DNA of 7,128 bases, taken from Thermofilum sp. (GTDB lineage: Archaea > Thermoproteota > Thermoprotei > Thermofilales > Thermofilaceae). This document shows positions 1-7,128 of this stretch, piece after piece. The stretch spans positions 1-7,128 of the forward strand of contig JAJHRM010000129.1 of assembly GCA_020832965.1 (NCBI GenBank). The letters run 5' to 3'. The position numbers were made by a program, and so were the translations under genes. The notes beneath the pieces were generated by a model that saw nothing but the letters and a program-made list of their open reading frames with translations, did no database searches and was not told where the DNA came from. Every line of letters begins with the position of its first letter. Position 1 is the first letter of the stretch.

Positions 1-10
1 TGGGTTTTTC

Positions 11-1051
11 CTAGAAGCCGAACCACGTTTCGAGTGATTGCTGCCTGAAGTGTGTTTTGTATGCTTTTTCTAGTCTTTCTAGCGCGTTGTTTACTCTTTC
101 TGGGGAGAACTGGTGCTTGTCTACGAGGAGGCTGATTATTTTCTCCTTGTCTGGCTCCCTCCAGGTGAGTGTGTAGCTGTCGGTTACTTCTGGCTTGAGG
201 AATAGTTGTAGTATTTTTTCTGGGGGCACGTTGCTGGTCCACTCTACTGCTTTGAAGATTTTCTCCGGGTCCTTGAGGTCTTTTACCAGCTTTAGTGCCT
301 TCTTGACGCCTATCCCCTTCGCCCCCTCTGGCGCGTAGTCTGTACCCACAAGTACGCCTATGATGATGAGTTGTTGAGAGGTGATCCCGTGGGTTCTTAG
401 TAGGTCTTCTAGCTCTATGACTTCGGGCTTTACTTCGACGTACACGTCTTTCCTGGGTAGTTTCCTCTTGCCTGTGACTCCCAGGTTTCTCACCAGCCTG
501 GGGCTGCCGAAGAGCAGGGAGTCGAAGTCCTGGCTTCCCGATGCCCAGGCGTCCCCCCTCTTGGCCAGGTGTGCTGCCTGTGCTTCTCCCTCGCTTGGGG
601 CGTCTACGTAGGGGACTCCCATGTATTGCAGGAGCTGCTTGGCATCCTCCACCATTGAGGATGTCAGGCGGCTGGTTTGCTGGGCGTATATTCTTGCCTC
701 CTCCAGGTCGCCTCGCTGGAGGGCTTCCCTGTATTTCTGCTCGGCCTCGGCCTTTACGAGCAGCCTCCTCTCCAGCTCCCTCTGCTTCAGCTCCGGCGGT
801 TTCCCATCGAACACGTAAACTGGTTTTATCCCTGCTTCAATGAAGTTGATAGTCCTGTAGAAGAGGCCGTTGAGGTGGCTCGTTATGTTTCCTTGGGCAT
901 CCATGAGGGGGGTACCGTCCTTCTGCCTTATGGTGGCGAGGAACTGGTAGAGGATGTTGTACGCATCAATGGCTATGACTTTTTTGGAGAAGAATTCTAG
1001 GTCGACTTCCCTAGCTATGGGTTCAACAAGCTCTTTTATGTCAACTCCCAC
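11..1051 (-). CDS. fen: Flap endonuclease 1 (FEN-1), complete
   Basis: This is a structure-specific 5' nuclease that removes 5' flaps during Okazaki-fragment maturation and long-patch base-excision repair. The 346-residue length is normal for archaeal FEN-1. The XPG N region (about 1-105) carries metal ligands D29 and D82. The XPG I region (about 145-245) carries E154, E156, D175, D177 and D238, so the two-metal site is complete. A helix-hairpin segment, GIGVKKAL (246-253), follows and would bind duplex DNA. The C-terminus holds a canonical PCNA-interacting box, QQSLETWF (337-344), implying tethering to the sliding clamp. The start is GTG at 1051-1049, supported by a GGGAGG ribosome-binding site 9 nt upstream and by the family N-terminus MGVDIKEL. 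It is the last gene of the cdc48 unit and overlaps the preceding gene by 11 bp, so translational coupling is likely. No clear U-rich terminator is visible in the 10 bases left after its stop. Confidence 0.97.
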   Translation of the reverse strand: MGVDIKELVEPIAREVDLEFFSKKVIAIDAYNILYQFLATIRQKDGTPLMDAQGNITSHLNGLFYRTINFIEAGIKPVYVFDGKPPELKQRELERRLLVKAEAEQKYREALQRGDLEEARIYAQQTSRLTSSMVEDAKQLLQYMGVPYVDAPSEGEAQAAHLAKRGDAWASGSQDFDSLLFGSPRLVRNLGVTGKRKLPRKDVYVEVKPEVIELEDLLRTHGITSQQLIIIGVLVGTDYAPEGAKGIGVKKALKLVKDLKDPEKIFKAVEWTSNVPPEKILQLFLKPEVTDSYTLTWREPDKEKIISLLVDKHQFSPERVNNALERLEKAYKTHFRQQSLETWFGF

Positions 1052-1289
1052 CTGTATTCGCCTCCCTCTTAACCAGCCTCACTATTCTCATGTTCTTCCT
1101 CGAGCCCTCCACCCTGATGAATCCCCTTGTTTCTAGAACCAGCAGCAGCTTATTAAACTCTTTTGGCGAGATGTCTTGACCAACGTATTTTAGTGCTTTG
1201 TTTACACTTTCAAAGAGGTCTCTGTCGTTGCTTGTCCCATTATTGCGCTTGAGCTCTGAGAGGATGAATAGGACGGCTTCTTCATTCAT
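1041..1289 (-). CDS. Small winged-helix-like protein of unknown function (82 aa)
   Basis: I do not recognise a named family. The 82-residue product is charged and predicted mostly helical. It begins with a helix (about 2-15) and has a second helical stretch (about 22-36). A third segment (42-55, SPKEFNKLLLVLETRG) is followed by a probable beta hairpin, FIRVEGSRKNMRIVRLVK (57-74). A final helix running into 'RGFIRV' and a basic hairpin resembles the recognition helix plus wing of winged-helix domains, so nucleic-acid or protein binding is possible; this is inference from pattern, not homology. There is no signal peptide, membrane segment or cysteine. The ATG start lies 6 bp after the cdc48 stop, with GTGA at 1296-1299 overlapping that stop as a likely ribosome-binding site. 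The stop overlaps the fen start by 11 bp. It is therefore a real, co-transcribed member of the cdc48-fen unit. Confidence 0.85.
   Translation of the reverse strand: MNEEAVLFILSELKRNNGTSNDRDLFESVNKALKYVGQDISPKEFNKLLLVLETRGFIRVEGSRKNMRIVRLVKREANTGGS
1061..1066 (-). promoter_or_regulatory. Ribosome-binding site of fen
   Basis: On the minus strand the sequence reads GGGAGG, 9 nt before the GTG start of fen and inside the 3' end of the preceding small gene. It fixes GTG rather than an internal ATG as the start, and fits re-initiation after translation of the upstream gene. Confidence 0.7.
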
Positions 1290-1295
1290 CTTCTC

Positions 1296-3524
<2,229 letters not shown>

Positions 3525-3533
3525 TCAAATGCG

Positions 3534-3541
3534 CTTATAAA
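3534..3541 (-). promoter_or_regulatory. TATA box for the cdc48 - small protein - fen unit
   Basis: On the minus strand the sequence is TTTATAAG, a near-consensus archaeal TATA box, with an A-rich CGAAAG stretch just upstream where a BRE could lie. Transcription would be expected to start about 25 nt downstream, near 3512, giving a leader of about 9 nt before GTG or 18 nt before TTG. It is the only convincing promoter seen for the three-gene unit. Confidence 0.65.
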
Positions 3542-3576
3542 CTTGCCTTTCGCGTATTGAACAGGTAAAGAAAAAG

Positions 3577-3584
3577 TTAATATT
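3577..3584 (+). promoter_or_regulatory. TATA box for the FKBP gene
   Basis: TTAATATT preceded directly by the purine-rich AAAAAG (3571-3576), a good BRE-TATA pair. The expected transcription start, about 25 nt downstream, falls near 3606, leaving a leader of about 12 nt. It lies about 40 bp from the divergent cdc48 TATA box, so the two promoters share one short regulatory gap. Confidence 0.55.
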
Positions 3585-3611
3585 CTAAGGGGGGTTCGTC
3601 ACAGAGGCGGC

Positions 3612-3617
3612 GGAGGT
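3612..3617 (+). promoter_or_regulatory. GGAGGT ribosome-binding site at the FKBP start
   Basis: A strong Shine-Dalgarno sequence that abuts the ATG at 3618 with no spacer, which is too close for normal use. It lies 6 nt before an in-frame TTG at 3624-3626, an ideal distance. A weaker GAGG at 3604-3607 lies 10 nt before the ATG. The signal therefore leaves the start undecided between ATG 3618 and TTG 3624. Confidence 0.5.
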
Positions 3618-4400
3618 ATGGGTTTGCAGAGGGGAGAATTCGTACTGGTTAACTACACGTTGAGCATAATTGAGGACTCCCAGGAGAGGGTGATAGAGAC
3701 CACATACAGGGATGTTGCGGAGAGAGCGGGTCTGAAGGCTGAGAACGTAGTTTTTGAGCCGGAGCTTGTCATCATTGGCGAGGGGTTCCTCCTCAAGCCC
3801 ATCGAGGAGAGGCTCGTTGAAATGAGCGAGGGAGAGAAGAGGGAGTTTGTACTAGAGCCGTCGCAGGCTTTCGGCGAGAGAGACCCTAAGAACATCGTGA
3901 TTTTACCCGCCAGGGAGCTTTCAACTAGGGGTGTTATTCCAAGGGTCGGCGAGGAGGTGGAGATTGAGGGCAGGAGAGGGCGGGTTATCCGGGTGGGCGC
4001 TGGAAGAGTAACTATCGACTTTAATCATCCGTTTGCAGGTAAGAGAGTTAAGGTTGAATTGCTCCTTGAAAAGATCCTTAGAGATGGTAGCGAGAAGGCG
4101 AGGGAGCTGTTTCACCGCTGGTTTAGGAATATCCCGAGGGAGAGCGTTAAGGCTGAGGTTGCCAACGAGGTCATCAAGGTTGAAGCCCCCCCATCTATAT
4201 ACCTCATCGAAAACGCATCTACGCTGTTGAACGGCTTTATCAGGGATGTTGAGAAGTACTTCGAGGGAATAACCTCTGTCGAGCTCGTTCAGAAGGTTCC
4301 TATTGAGAGGCCTAAGGGGGAGGGAGCTCCTCAGGGGGCCTCCTCTGAGCAAGGAGGTGCTTTGCAAGAATCCAAAGCCGAGGAGAGGGTTGTCCAATAG
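3618..4400 (+). CDS. FKBP-type peptidyl-prolyl cis-trans isomerase, long archaeal (SlyD-like) form
   Basis: This is a cytosolic proline isomerase and folding chaperone. At 260 residues it is the long archaeal form rather than the 150-160-residue short form. The FKBP core spans about 1-90 and 135-155, with VNYTL (11-15), GEGFLLKPIEE (54-64), AFGERDP (84-90) and NHPFAGK (136-142). An insert-in-flap domain (about 91-134) interrupts the core and would give chaperone activity. A C-terminal domain (about 156-230) of unclear function follows, then a low-complexity tail rich in Gly, Ala, Glu and Gln (232-260). There is no signal peptide or His-rich metal tail. The start is ATG at 3618 or TTG two codons later. 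It is transcribed divergently from cdc48, which suggests a shared proteostasis theme. Its last 89 bp overlap the convergent UPF0179 gene, exactly in the non-conserved tail. Confidence 0.93.
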   Translation: MGLQRGEFVLVNYTLSIIEDSQERVIETTYRDVAERAGLKAENVVFEPELVIIGEGFLLKPIEERLVEMSEGEKREFVLEPSQAFGERDPKNIVILPARELSTRGVIPRVGEEVEIEGRRGRVIRVGAGRVTIDFNHPFAGKRVKVELLLEKILRDGSEKARELFHRWFRNIPRESVKAEVANEVIKVEAPPSIYLIENASTLLNGFIRDVEKYFEGITSVELVQKVPIERPKGEGAPQGASSEQGGALQESKAEERVVQ

Positions 4401-4821
4401 CTTCAACTTCGCATAAGCAAAGCCTATCACTAACCTTTGAGACGCGCCTAAGGACTGTTATCTTTTCACCCTCCTCCACGTAGACTGGGTCGCACTCCAG
4501 CGGGTACTTTTTCCTGGCTTCATCATCGCAGGCTGGCTTAGAGTATCTAACCGAGGCGCCGGGTATAGCTACACGGATGTCTAAAATGACTCGGAAAGGC
4601 AGCTCTTCAACCTCAACGACCTGCATCCTCTCGGCTAGTGCTGGGCACAGGTTGAAGTGTTTCCGGGTTGCTAATACCCTGTAGCTTACAAGAGGCCTTA
4701 AGGTGCCGATGCATACGGAAAAGAATTCGCAGCCAATGCACTTTGGAGAAAGAATAGGCTGGAAAACTGATCCTCTAGTTGCAAGCGGCTCCGTCACCAT
4801 CGAGATTGCTCTCCTCCCCAT
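4312..4821 (-). CDS. UPF0179 family cysteine-rich protein, function unknown
   Basis: A conserved archaeal family without assigned biochemistry. The diagnostic cluster is KCIGCEFFSVC (27-37), giving C28, C31 and C37, joined by C59, a pattern that could bind zinc or an iron-sulfur cluster. Further cysteines are C98, C110, C135 and C137. I chose ATG at 4821-4819 because the family starts with a strand of the type 'ITLVG..LA..G.EF', matched here by AISMVTEPLATRGSVF (residues 5-20). The frame stays open upstream to an ATG at 4890, but those 23 extra residues would overlap eIF2 gamma and do not resemble the family. ATG at 4800-4798, with GGAGG upstream, is a second option but would clip the first strand. 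The gene begins 35 bp after the eIF2 gamma stop, so the two are probably one transcript. The product is 169 residues, somewhat longer than usual; the excess lies in the C-terminal tail that overlaps the FKBP gene. Confidence 0.88.
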   Translation of the reverse strand: MGRRAISMVTEPLATRGSVFQPILSPKCIGCEFFSVCIGTLRPLVSYRVLATRKHFNLCPALAERMQVVEVEELPFRVILDIRVAIPGASVRYSKPACDDEARKKYPLECDPVYVEEGEKITVLRRVSKVSDRLCLCEVEAIGQPSPRLWILAKHLLAQRRPPEELPPP

Positions 4822-4856
4822 TCTCCGCCACTTGGGTTTTCCGCTAAAGTGACACG

Positions 4857-6134
4857 TTACCTGATGTAACCATAGGCTATTAGTCGCCATTTTCCAGCTA
4901 TTTGCCTGGAGATTGCCACCCTAGTTCCCGTCTCAGCAACTACTGGAATTTTGAGCTTCAAGTGTACTATGTTGTCCCTGACGCTTGTAGCTTGACCTAT
5001 TGAAAGAGAGGTTCCGACGTTTATCATTAATATCTCCCCGGCTTTAACTGGGTCAACCTTCACTGGTTGATCCATGCCCACTACCCTTTCAAGCAAGTGC
5101 GCATCGATTTCAACATCGTAAAGTGTCGGGGGCAGCGTGTCCGGGTATCCGACAACGTTTCCAATCAGAGCGTCTGCCTTCGTGAGGCTGGGGTCGAGAG
5201 TTGTTCCAACGGCTATTAGACCTCCGGGATAAGCTTTTTCAAGTCGTTGTGTTCCAGCCATTAGTGAAGTGATCGTCGTGTAGACGGGTTCGTAAACCTC
5301 CTGCCCTTCCTTCTTTAACTTAATACCGGGTCTAACCTCGATTTCGTGTCCAAGCTCAAATTTGCCCTGGATTATCGTGCCGCCTATCACCCCGCCGACC
5401 ATGTCCTTTATACTTGTGCCCGGCTTATTCACATCGAAGGACCTTACTACAAGCATTCTGGGAGGCTTGTGTAGGTTCCTTGTCGGCGTAGGAATGTACT
5501 TTTCGAGAGCCCAGACCAGCACGTCGATGTTTACTTTGTGAAGCGCTGACACCGGAATTATGGGTGCATTTTCGGCGAATGTTCCCTCGATGAATTTCCT
5601 TATCTCCTCATAGTTCTCCTTAGCTCTCTCCTTTGAGACCACATCCACCTTGTTCTGTACGATTACCAGGTTCTTTACGCCTATAATTGACAGCGCCGTG
5701 AAGTGTTCCCGGGTTTGTGGCTGGGGGCATTCCTTCGTTGCGTCAATGACTAGCAATGCGCCGTCCATGAGGGCTGCCCCCGCGAGCATCACGGACATGA
5801 GCATCTCGTGGCCCGGCACGTCCACAAAGGAAACCTTTCTAACGAATTCTAGCTGTGAACCACAGTACTTGCATCTACCATTCTTAGGCATTGTCGCGTT
5901 CGTGTAATATGCTTGAGGGGGTGGGCAATTGGGACACCTGTATATCTCGGCATCTGCATAGCCTATTTTTAGAGTTATCCCCCTTTTTATTTCCTCGGAG
6001 TGGCGGGACGCCCACACCCCGGTGAGGGCTTCGACTAGGGTTGTTTTTCCGTGGTCAACATGACCAGCAGTTCCAATATTGACTAGTGGCTGCTTCCTTG
6101 CAGCCTCCGCTAAATCATCGATACTCATATCCAC
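4857..6134 (-). CDS. eif2g: Translation initiation factor aIF2/eIF2 gamma subunit, complete
   Basis: This is the GTPase subunit of the heterotrimer that delivers initiator Met-tRNA to the small ribosomal subunit. The 425 residues fit the family. The G domain (about 16-215) has G1 GHVDHGKT (24-31), the switch-I RGIT (51-54), G3 DVPGH (105-109), G4 NKVD (161-164) and G5 SAL (196-198). A zinc knuckle, C67-x2-C70 and C88-x2-C91, is inserted before G3; it separates this protein from EF-Tu/EF1A and SelB. Two beta-barrel domains follow (about 216-330 and 335-425). The start is GTG at 6134-6132, with an ATG two codons later (6128-6126) as an equally good choice; no clear ribosome-binding site is seen, and the leader is predicted to be only 5-11 nt. 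It is the first gene of a unit with UPF0179 and is divergent from the proteasome gene. Confidence 0.97.
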   Translation of the reverse strand: MDMSIDDLAEAARKQPLVNIGTAGHVDHGKTTLVEALTGVWASRHSEEIKRGITLKIGYADAEIYRCPNCPPPQAYYTNATMPKNGRCKYCGSQLEFVRKVSFVDVPGHEMLMSVMLAGAALMDGALLVIDATKECPQPQTREHFTALSIIGVKNLVIVQNKVDVVSKERAKENYEEIRKFIEGTFAENAPIIPVSALHKVNIDVLVWALEKYIPTPTRNLHKPPRMLVVRSFDVNKPGTSIKDMVGGVIGGTIIQGKFELGHEIEVRPGIKLKKEGQEVYEPVYTTITSLMAGTQRLEKAYPGGLIAVGTTLDPSLTKADALIGNVVGYPDTLPPTLYDVEIDAHLLERVVGMDQPVKVDPVKAGEILMINVGTSLSIGQATSVRDNIVHLKLKIPVVAETGTRVAISRQIAGKWRLIAYGYIR

Positions 6135-6159
6135 AGGAAACCACTTCGGTGCTGTGACA

Positions 6160-6167
6160 TTTATTTT
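6160..6167 (-). promoter_or_regulatory. TATA-like box for eIF2 gamma
   Basis: On the minus strand AAAATAAA lies within CTAAAAATAAATG. About 25 nt downstream the predicted transcription start is near 6139, only a few bases before the GTG and ATG start candidates. This suggests a nearly leaderless message, in keeping with the missing ribosome-binding site. Confidence 0.5.
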
Positions 6168-6247
6168 TAGCGGCTTGAGAGACGGCGTGCCAGCAGCACA
6201 GAGGAATTGAGTGCTAGCTGGGCGCAGGCTCCCTAGATAAAAATGAA

Positions 6248-6254
6248 TTTATAT
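6248..6254 (+). promoter_or_regulatory. TATA box for the proteasome beta gene
   Basis: TTTATAT, preceded by the A-rich stretch 6236-6247. The expected transcription start, about 25 nt downstream, is near 6276, just before the ATG at 6283. The box overlaps an upstream in-frame ATG at 6253, which would then lie outside the message. A second AT-rich stretch, GATAAAAA at 6236-6243, could act instead; it also predicts a start downstream of 6253. Confidence 0.5.
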
Positions 6255-6282
6255 GTCACGCATTATTTTGGTTGGACTCGAC

Positions 6283-6879
6283 ATGTCAGTGGAGCACAGC
6301 ATCCTGAGGGGGACCACTACTGTTGGTCTCCTAGGAAAGAACTTTGTGGTTCTAGCTGCAGATAGGAGGGCAACCGCTGGGTACTACATTGCAAACAAGC
6401 AGGTGTGGAAGATAGTTGAGATAGACTCGCATGTAGCCGCAACAATCGCTGGAACCGTTGGTGATGCGCAACAGCTGATTGAAAGGCTAAGAATAGAGGC
6501 TAGGTACTACAGAACAACTCTTGGGGAACCTATTCCTGTAAAAAGCCTTGCAACACTCACATCACTCATCCTTTTCAGCTACAGGCCAGTCTTGAGCGTG
6601 CAGATGCTTTTAGGGGGGCTGGACGACGACCAGCCATCGCTGTACTCGGTTGATTGGCTCGGCACGGTGACCCAGGAGAAATTCACAGCCACGGGTTCAG
6701 GGTCACCATACGCAGTGTCGCTGCTTGAACACGAGTATAGGGAGGATCTGACACTCGAGGAGGCTGTTAATTTGGCAGTGAAGGCGGTCAACGTTGCCCT
6801 TGCAAGGGATCCAGGTAGCGGCGAGGGGGTTGATGTAGCCACAGTTACAAGTGATGGAGTAAAGCTGATGAGGCGCTAG
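6283..6879 (+). CDS. psmB: 20S proteasome beta subunit, catalytically active type
   Basis: This is the N-terminal threonine hydrolase of the 20S core particle, self-processed after assembly. From ATG 6283 it has a 10-residue propeptide, [10 protein letters not shown], cleaved before the TTTVG that opens the mature 188-residue chain. In mature numbering all catalytic residues are present: T1, D17, K33, S129, D166 and S169. Residue 45, which lines the S1 pocket, is Ile, suggesting cleavage after hydrophobic residues. The motif AGTVGDAQ follows it. The frame extends 10 codons further to an ATG at 6253, but that codon overlaps a TATA box and lacks a ribosome-binding site, and archaeal beta propeptides are usually short, so I prefer 6283. 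Many crenarchaea carry two beta genes, one of them inactive; this is the active kind. It lies 51 bp before the aCPSF1 gene in the same direction and diverges from eIF2 gamma. Confidence 0.95.
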   Translation: MSVEHSILRGTTTVGLLGKNFVVLAADRRATAGYYIANKQVWKIVEIDSHVAATIAGTVGDAQQLIERLRIEARYYRTTLGEPIPVKSLATLTSLILFSYRPVLSVQMLLGGLDDDQPSLYSVDWLGTVTQEKFTATGSGSPYAVSLLEHEYREDLTLEEAVNLAVKAVNVALARDPGSGEGVDVATVTSDGVKLMRR

Positions 6880-6886
6880 CTCAGAG

Positions 6887-6894
6887 TTTAAATA
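6887..6894 (+). promoter_or_regulatory. TATA box for aCPSF1
   Basis: TTTAAATA, 8 bp after the psmB stop. It predicts a transcription start near 6916, about 15 nt before the GTG at 6931. aCPSF1 may therefore have its own promoter besides read-through from psmB. No strong U-tract terminator is visible between the genes. Confidence 0.45.
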
Positions 6895-6929
6895 CTTGGT
6901 CTAAGTTAGTTATTTGGTCGGCTTTTCCA

Positions 6930-6934
6930 GGTGA
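6930..6934 (+). promoter_or_regulatory. Possible ribosome-binding site GGTGA at the aCPSF1 start
   Basis: GGTGA overlaps the GTG at 6931 and sits 5 nt before an in-frame TTG at 6940-6942. It has the same arrangement as at cdc48, so TTG may be the true start. Confidence 0.4.
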
Positions 6935-7128
6935 AGTTCTTGGAGACGATAGTTGCAGTTGCTAGAGAAATCCGAGAAGCGATATTCAGCACAGTACCCA
7001 AGGAGACCGAGATAACTAAGGTGGATTTCGAGGGGCCCAAGGTAGCAATATACACTAGGCGCCCGCAGGTCTTTTTTGAAAACGAAGGAGAACTTGTAAA
7101 GAAAATTGCTAAGACGATCAAGAAAAGG
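6931..7128 (+). CDS. fttA: aCPSF1/FttA, KH-metallo-beta-lactamase-beta-CASP ribonuclease, N-terminal fragment
   Basis: This is the archaeal homologue of the CPSF73 endonuclease; aCPSF1/FttA cleaves nascent RNA and drives transcription termination. Only the first 66 codons lie in the window, and the frame is open at the right edge. The visible part matches the N-terminal KH region of the family: a helix (about 3-20), then TVPKETEITKVDFEGPKVAI (21-40) with the characteristic 'I..vdFEGPkvaIYT.rP', then a helix ending in the basic KTIKKR (61-66). The catalytic metallo-beta-lactamase and beta-CASP domains would lie beyond the edge, so activity cannot be judged here. An in-frame TAG at 6907 limits the start to GTG 6931 or TTG 6940. 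Its placement just after psmB recalls a proteasome-RNA processing linkage that I believe recurs in archaea. Confidence 0.85.
   Translation, partial: MKFLETIVAVAREIREAIFSTVPKETEITKVDFEGPKVAIYTRRPQVFFENEGELVKKIAKTIKKR

Noticed and set aside
3921..4430. Minus-strand open frame of 169 codons opposite the FKBP gene
   Set aside because: It is antisense to a clearly conserved FKBP and has no recognisable motif. The UPF0179 frame explains the minus-strand coding signal at this end.
4826..4854. Inverted repeat just before the UPF0179 start (GTCACTT pairing with AAGTGGC on the minus strand, loop about 13 nt)
   Set aside because: It is only seven pairs with one G-U and a large loop, with no U-tract, so it may be chance. 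Not called as a terminator or regulatory hairpin.
4822..4890. N-terminal extension of UPF0179 by 23 residues to an ATG at 4890
   Set aside because: It would overlap the end of eIF2 gamma, has no family-like sequence, and the conserved first strand begins just after the ATG at 4821.
6187..6199. GTGC-CAGCA-GCAC palindrome in the eIF2 gamma / psmB gap
   Set aside because: Only four base pairs per arm. It could be a regulator site but is too short to support without conservation.
6135..6282. Search for a tRNA, C/D-box RNA or hidden small gene in the largest intergenic gap
   Set aside because: No cloverleaf, no RUGAUGA/CUGA box pair and no convincing small frame. The gap is accounted for by two divergent promoters.
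6906..7121. Minus-strand open frame of 71 codons at the right end
   Set aside because: It is antisense to the recognisable N-terminus of aCPSF1, and its translation resembles no known protein.

Overview
The window comes from an archaeon, most likely a thermophilic crenarchaeote (Thermoproteota). It encodes archaeal or eukaryote-like information-processing and protein-quality-control proteins: a FEN-1 nuclease with a PCNA-binding tail, a Cdc48/VAT ATPase, a long-type FKBP, UPF0179, eIF2 gamma, a proteasome beta subunit and the start of aCPSF1. Intergenic gaps are short and AT-rich, with TATA-like boxes close to the start codons. GTG starts are common, and Shine-Dalgarno signals appear mainly inside transcription units. 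The exact genus cannot be read from the sequence; the FEN-1 and Cdc48 sequences look Thermofilum-like to me, which is a weak impression.

Layout. (1) Positions 11-3503, minus strand: a tight three-gene unit cdc48 - small winged-helix-like protein - fen (6-bp gap, then an 11-bp overlap), probably transcribed from a TATA box at 3534-3541. (2) Positions 3618-4400, plus strand: an FKBP-type prolyl isomerase fired divergently from the same 114-bp gap. (3) Positions 4312-6134, minus strand: eIF2 gamma followed by the cysteine-rich UPF0179 protein, whose 3' end runs 89 bp into the convergent FKBP gene. (4) Positions 6283-6879, plus strand: a catalytically complete proteasome beta subunit. (5) From 6931 to the window edge: the N-terminal KH-type region of aCPSF1/FttA, the archaeal transcription-termination ribonuclease.

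Functionally the window combines protein quality control (Cdc48 unfoldase, 20S proteasome beta, FKBP), translation initiation (eIF2 gamma), DNA replication and repair (FEN-1) and RNA 3'-end formation (aCPSF1). The Cdc48 chain ends in Phe-Tyr-Val, a proteasome-docking HbYX motif, which ties it to the proteasome subunit about 3 kb away.

I see no mobile element, CRISPR array, tRNA, rRNA or foreign-looking island, and no unambiguous novel system: this is a housekeeping region. The best leads are a 69-nt perfect repeat between the two ATPase domains of cdc48 (probable gene conversion), start-codon ambiguities at several genes, the unassigned 82-residue protein between cdc48 and fen, and the UPF0179 gene coupled to eIF2 gamma. 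No intergenic stretch exceeds about 150 bp.
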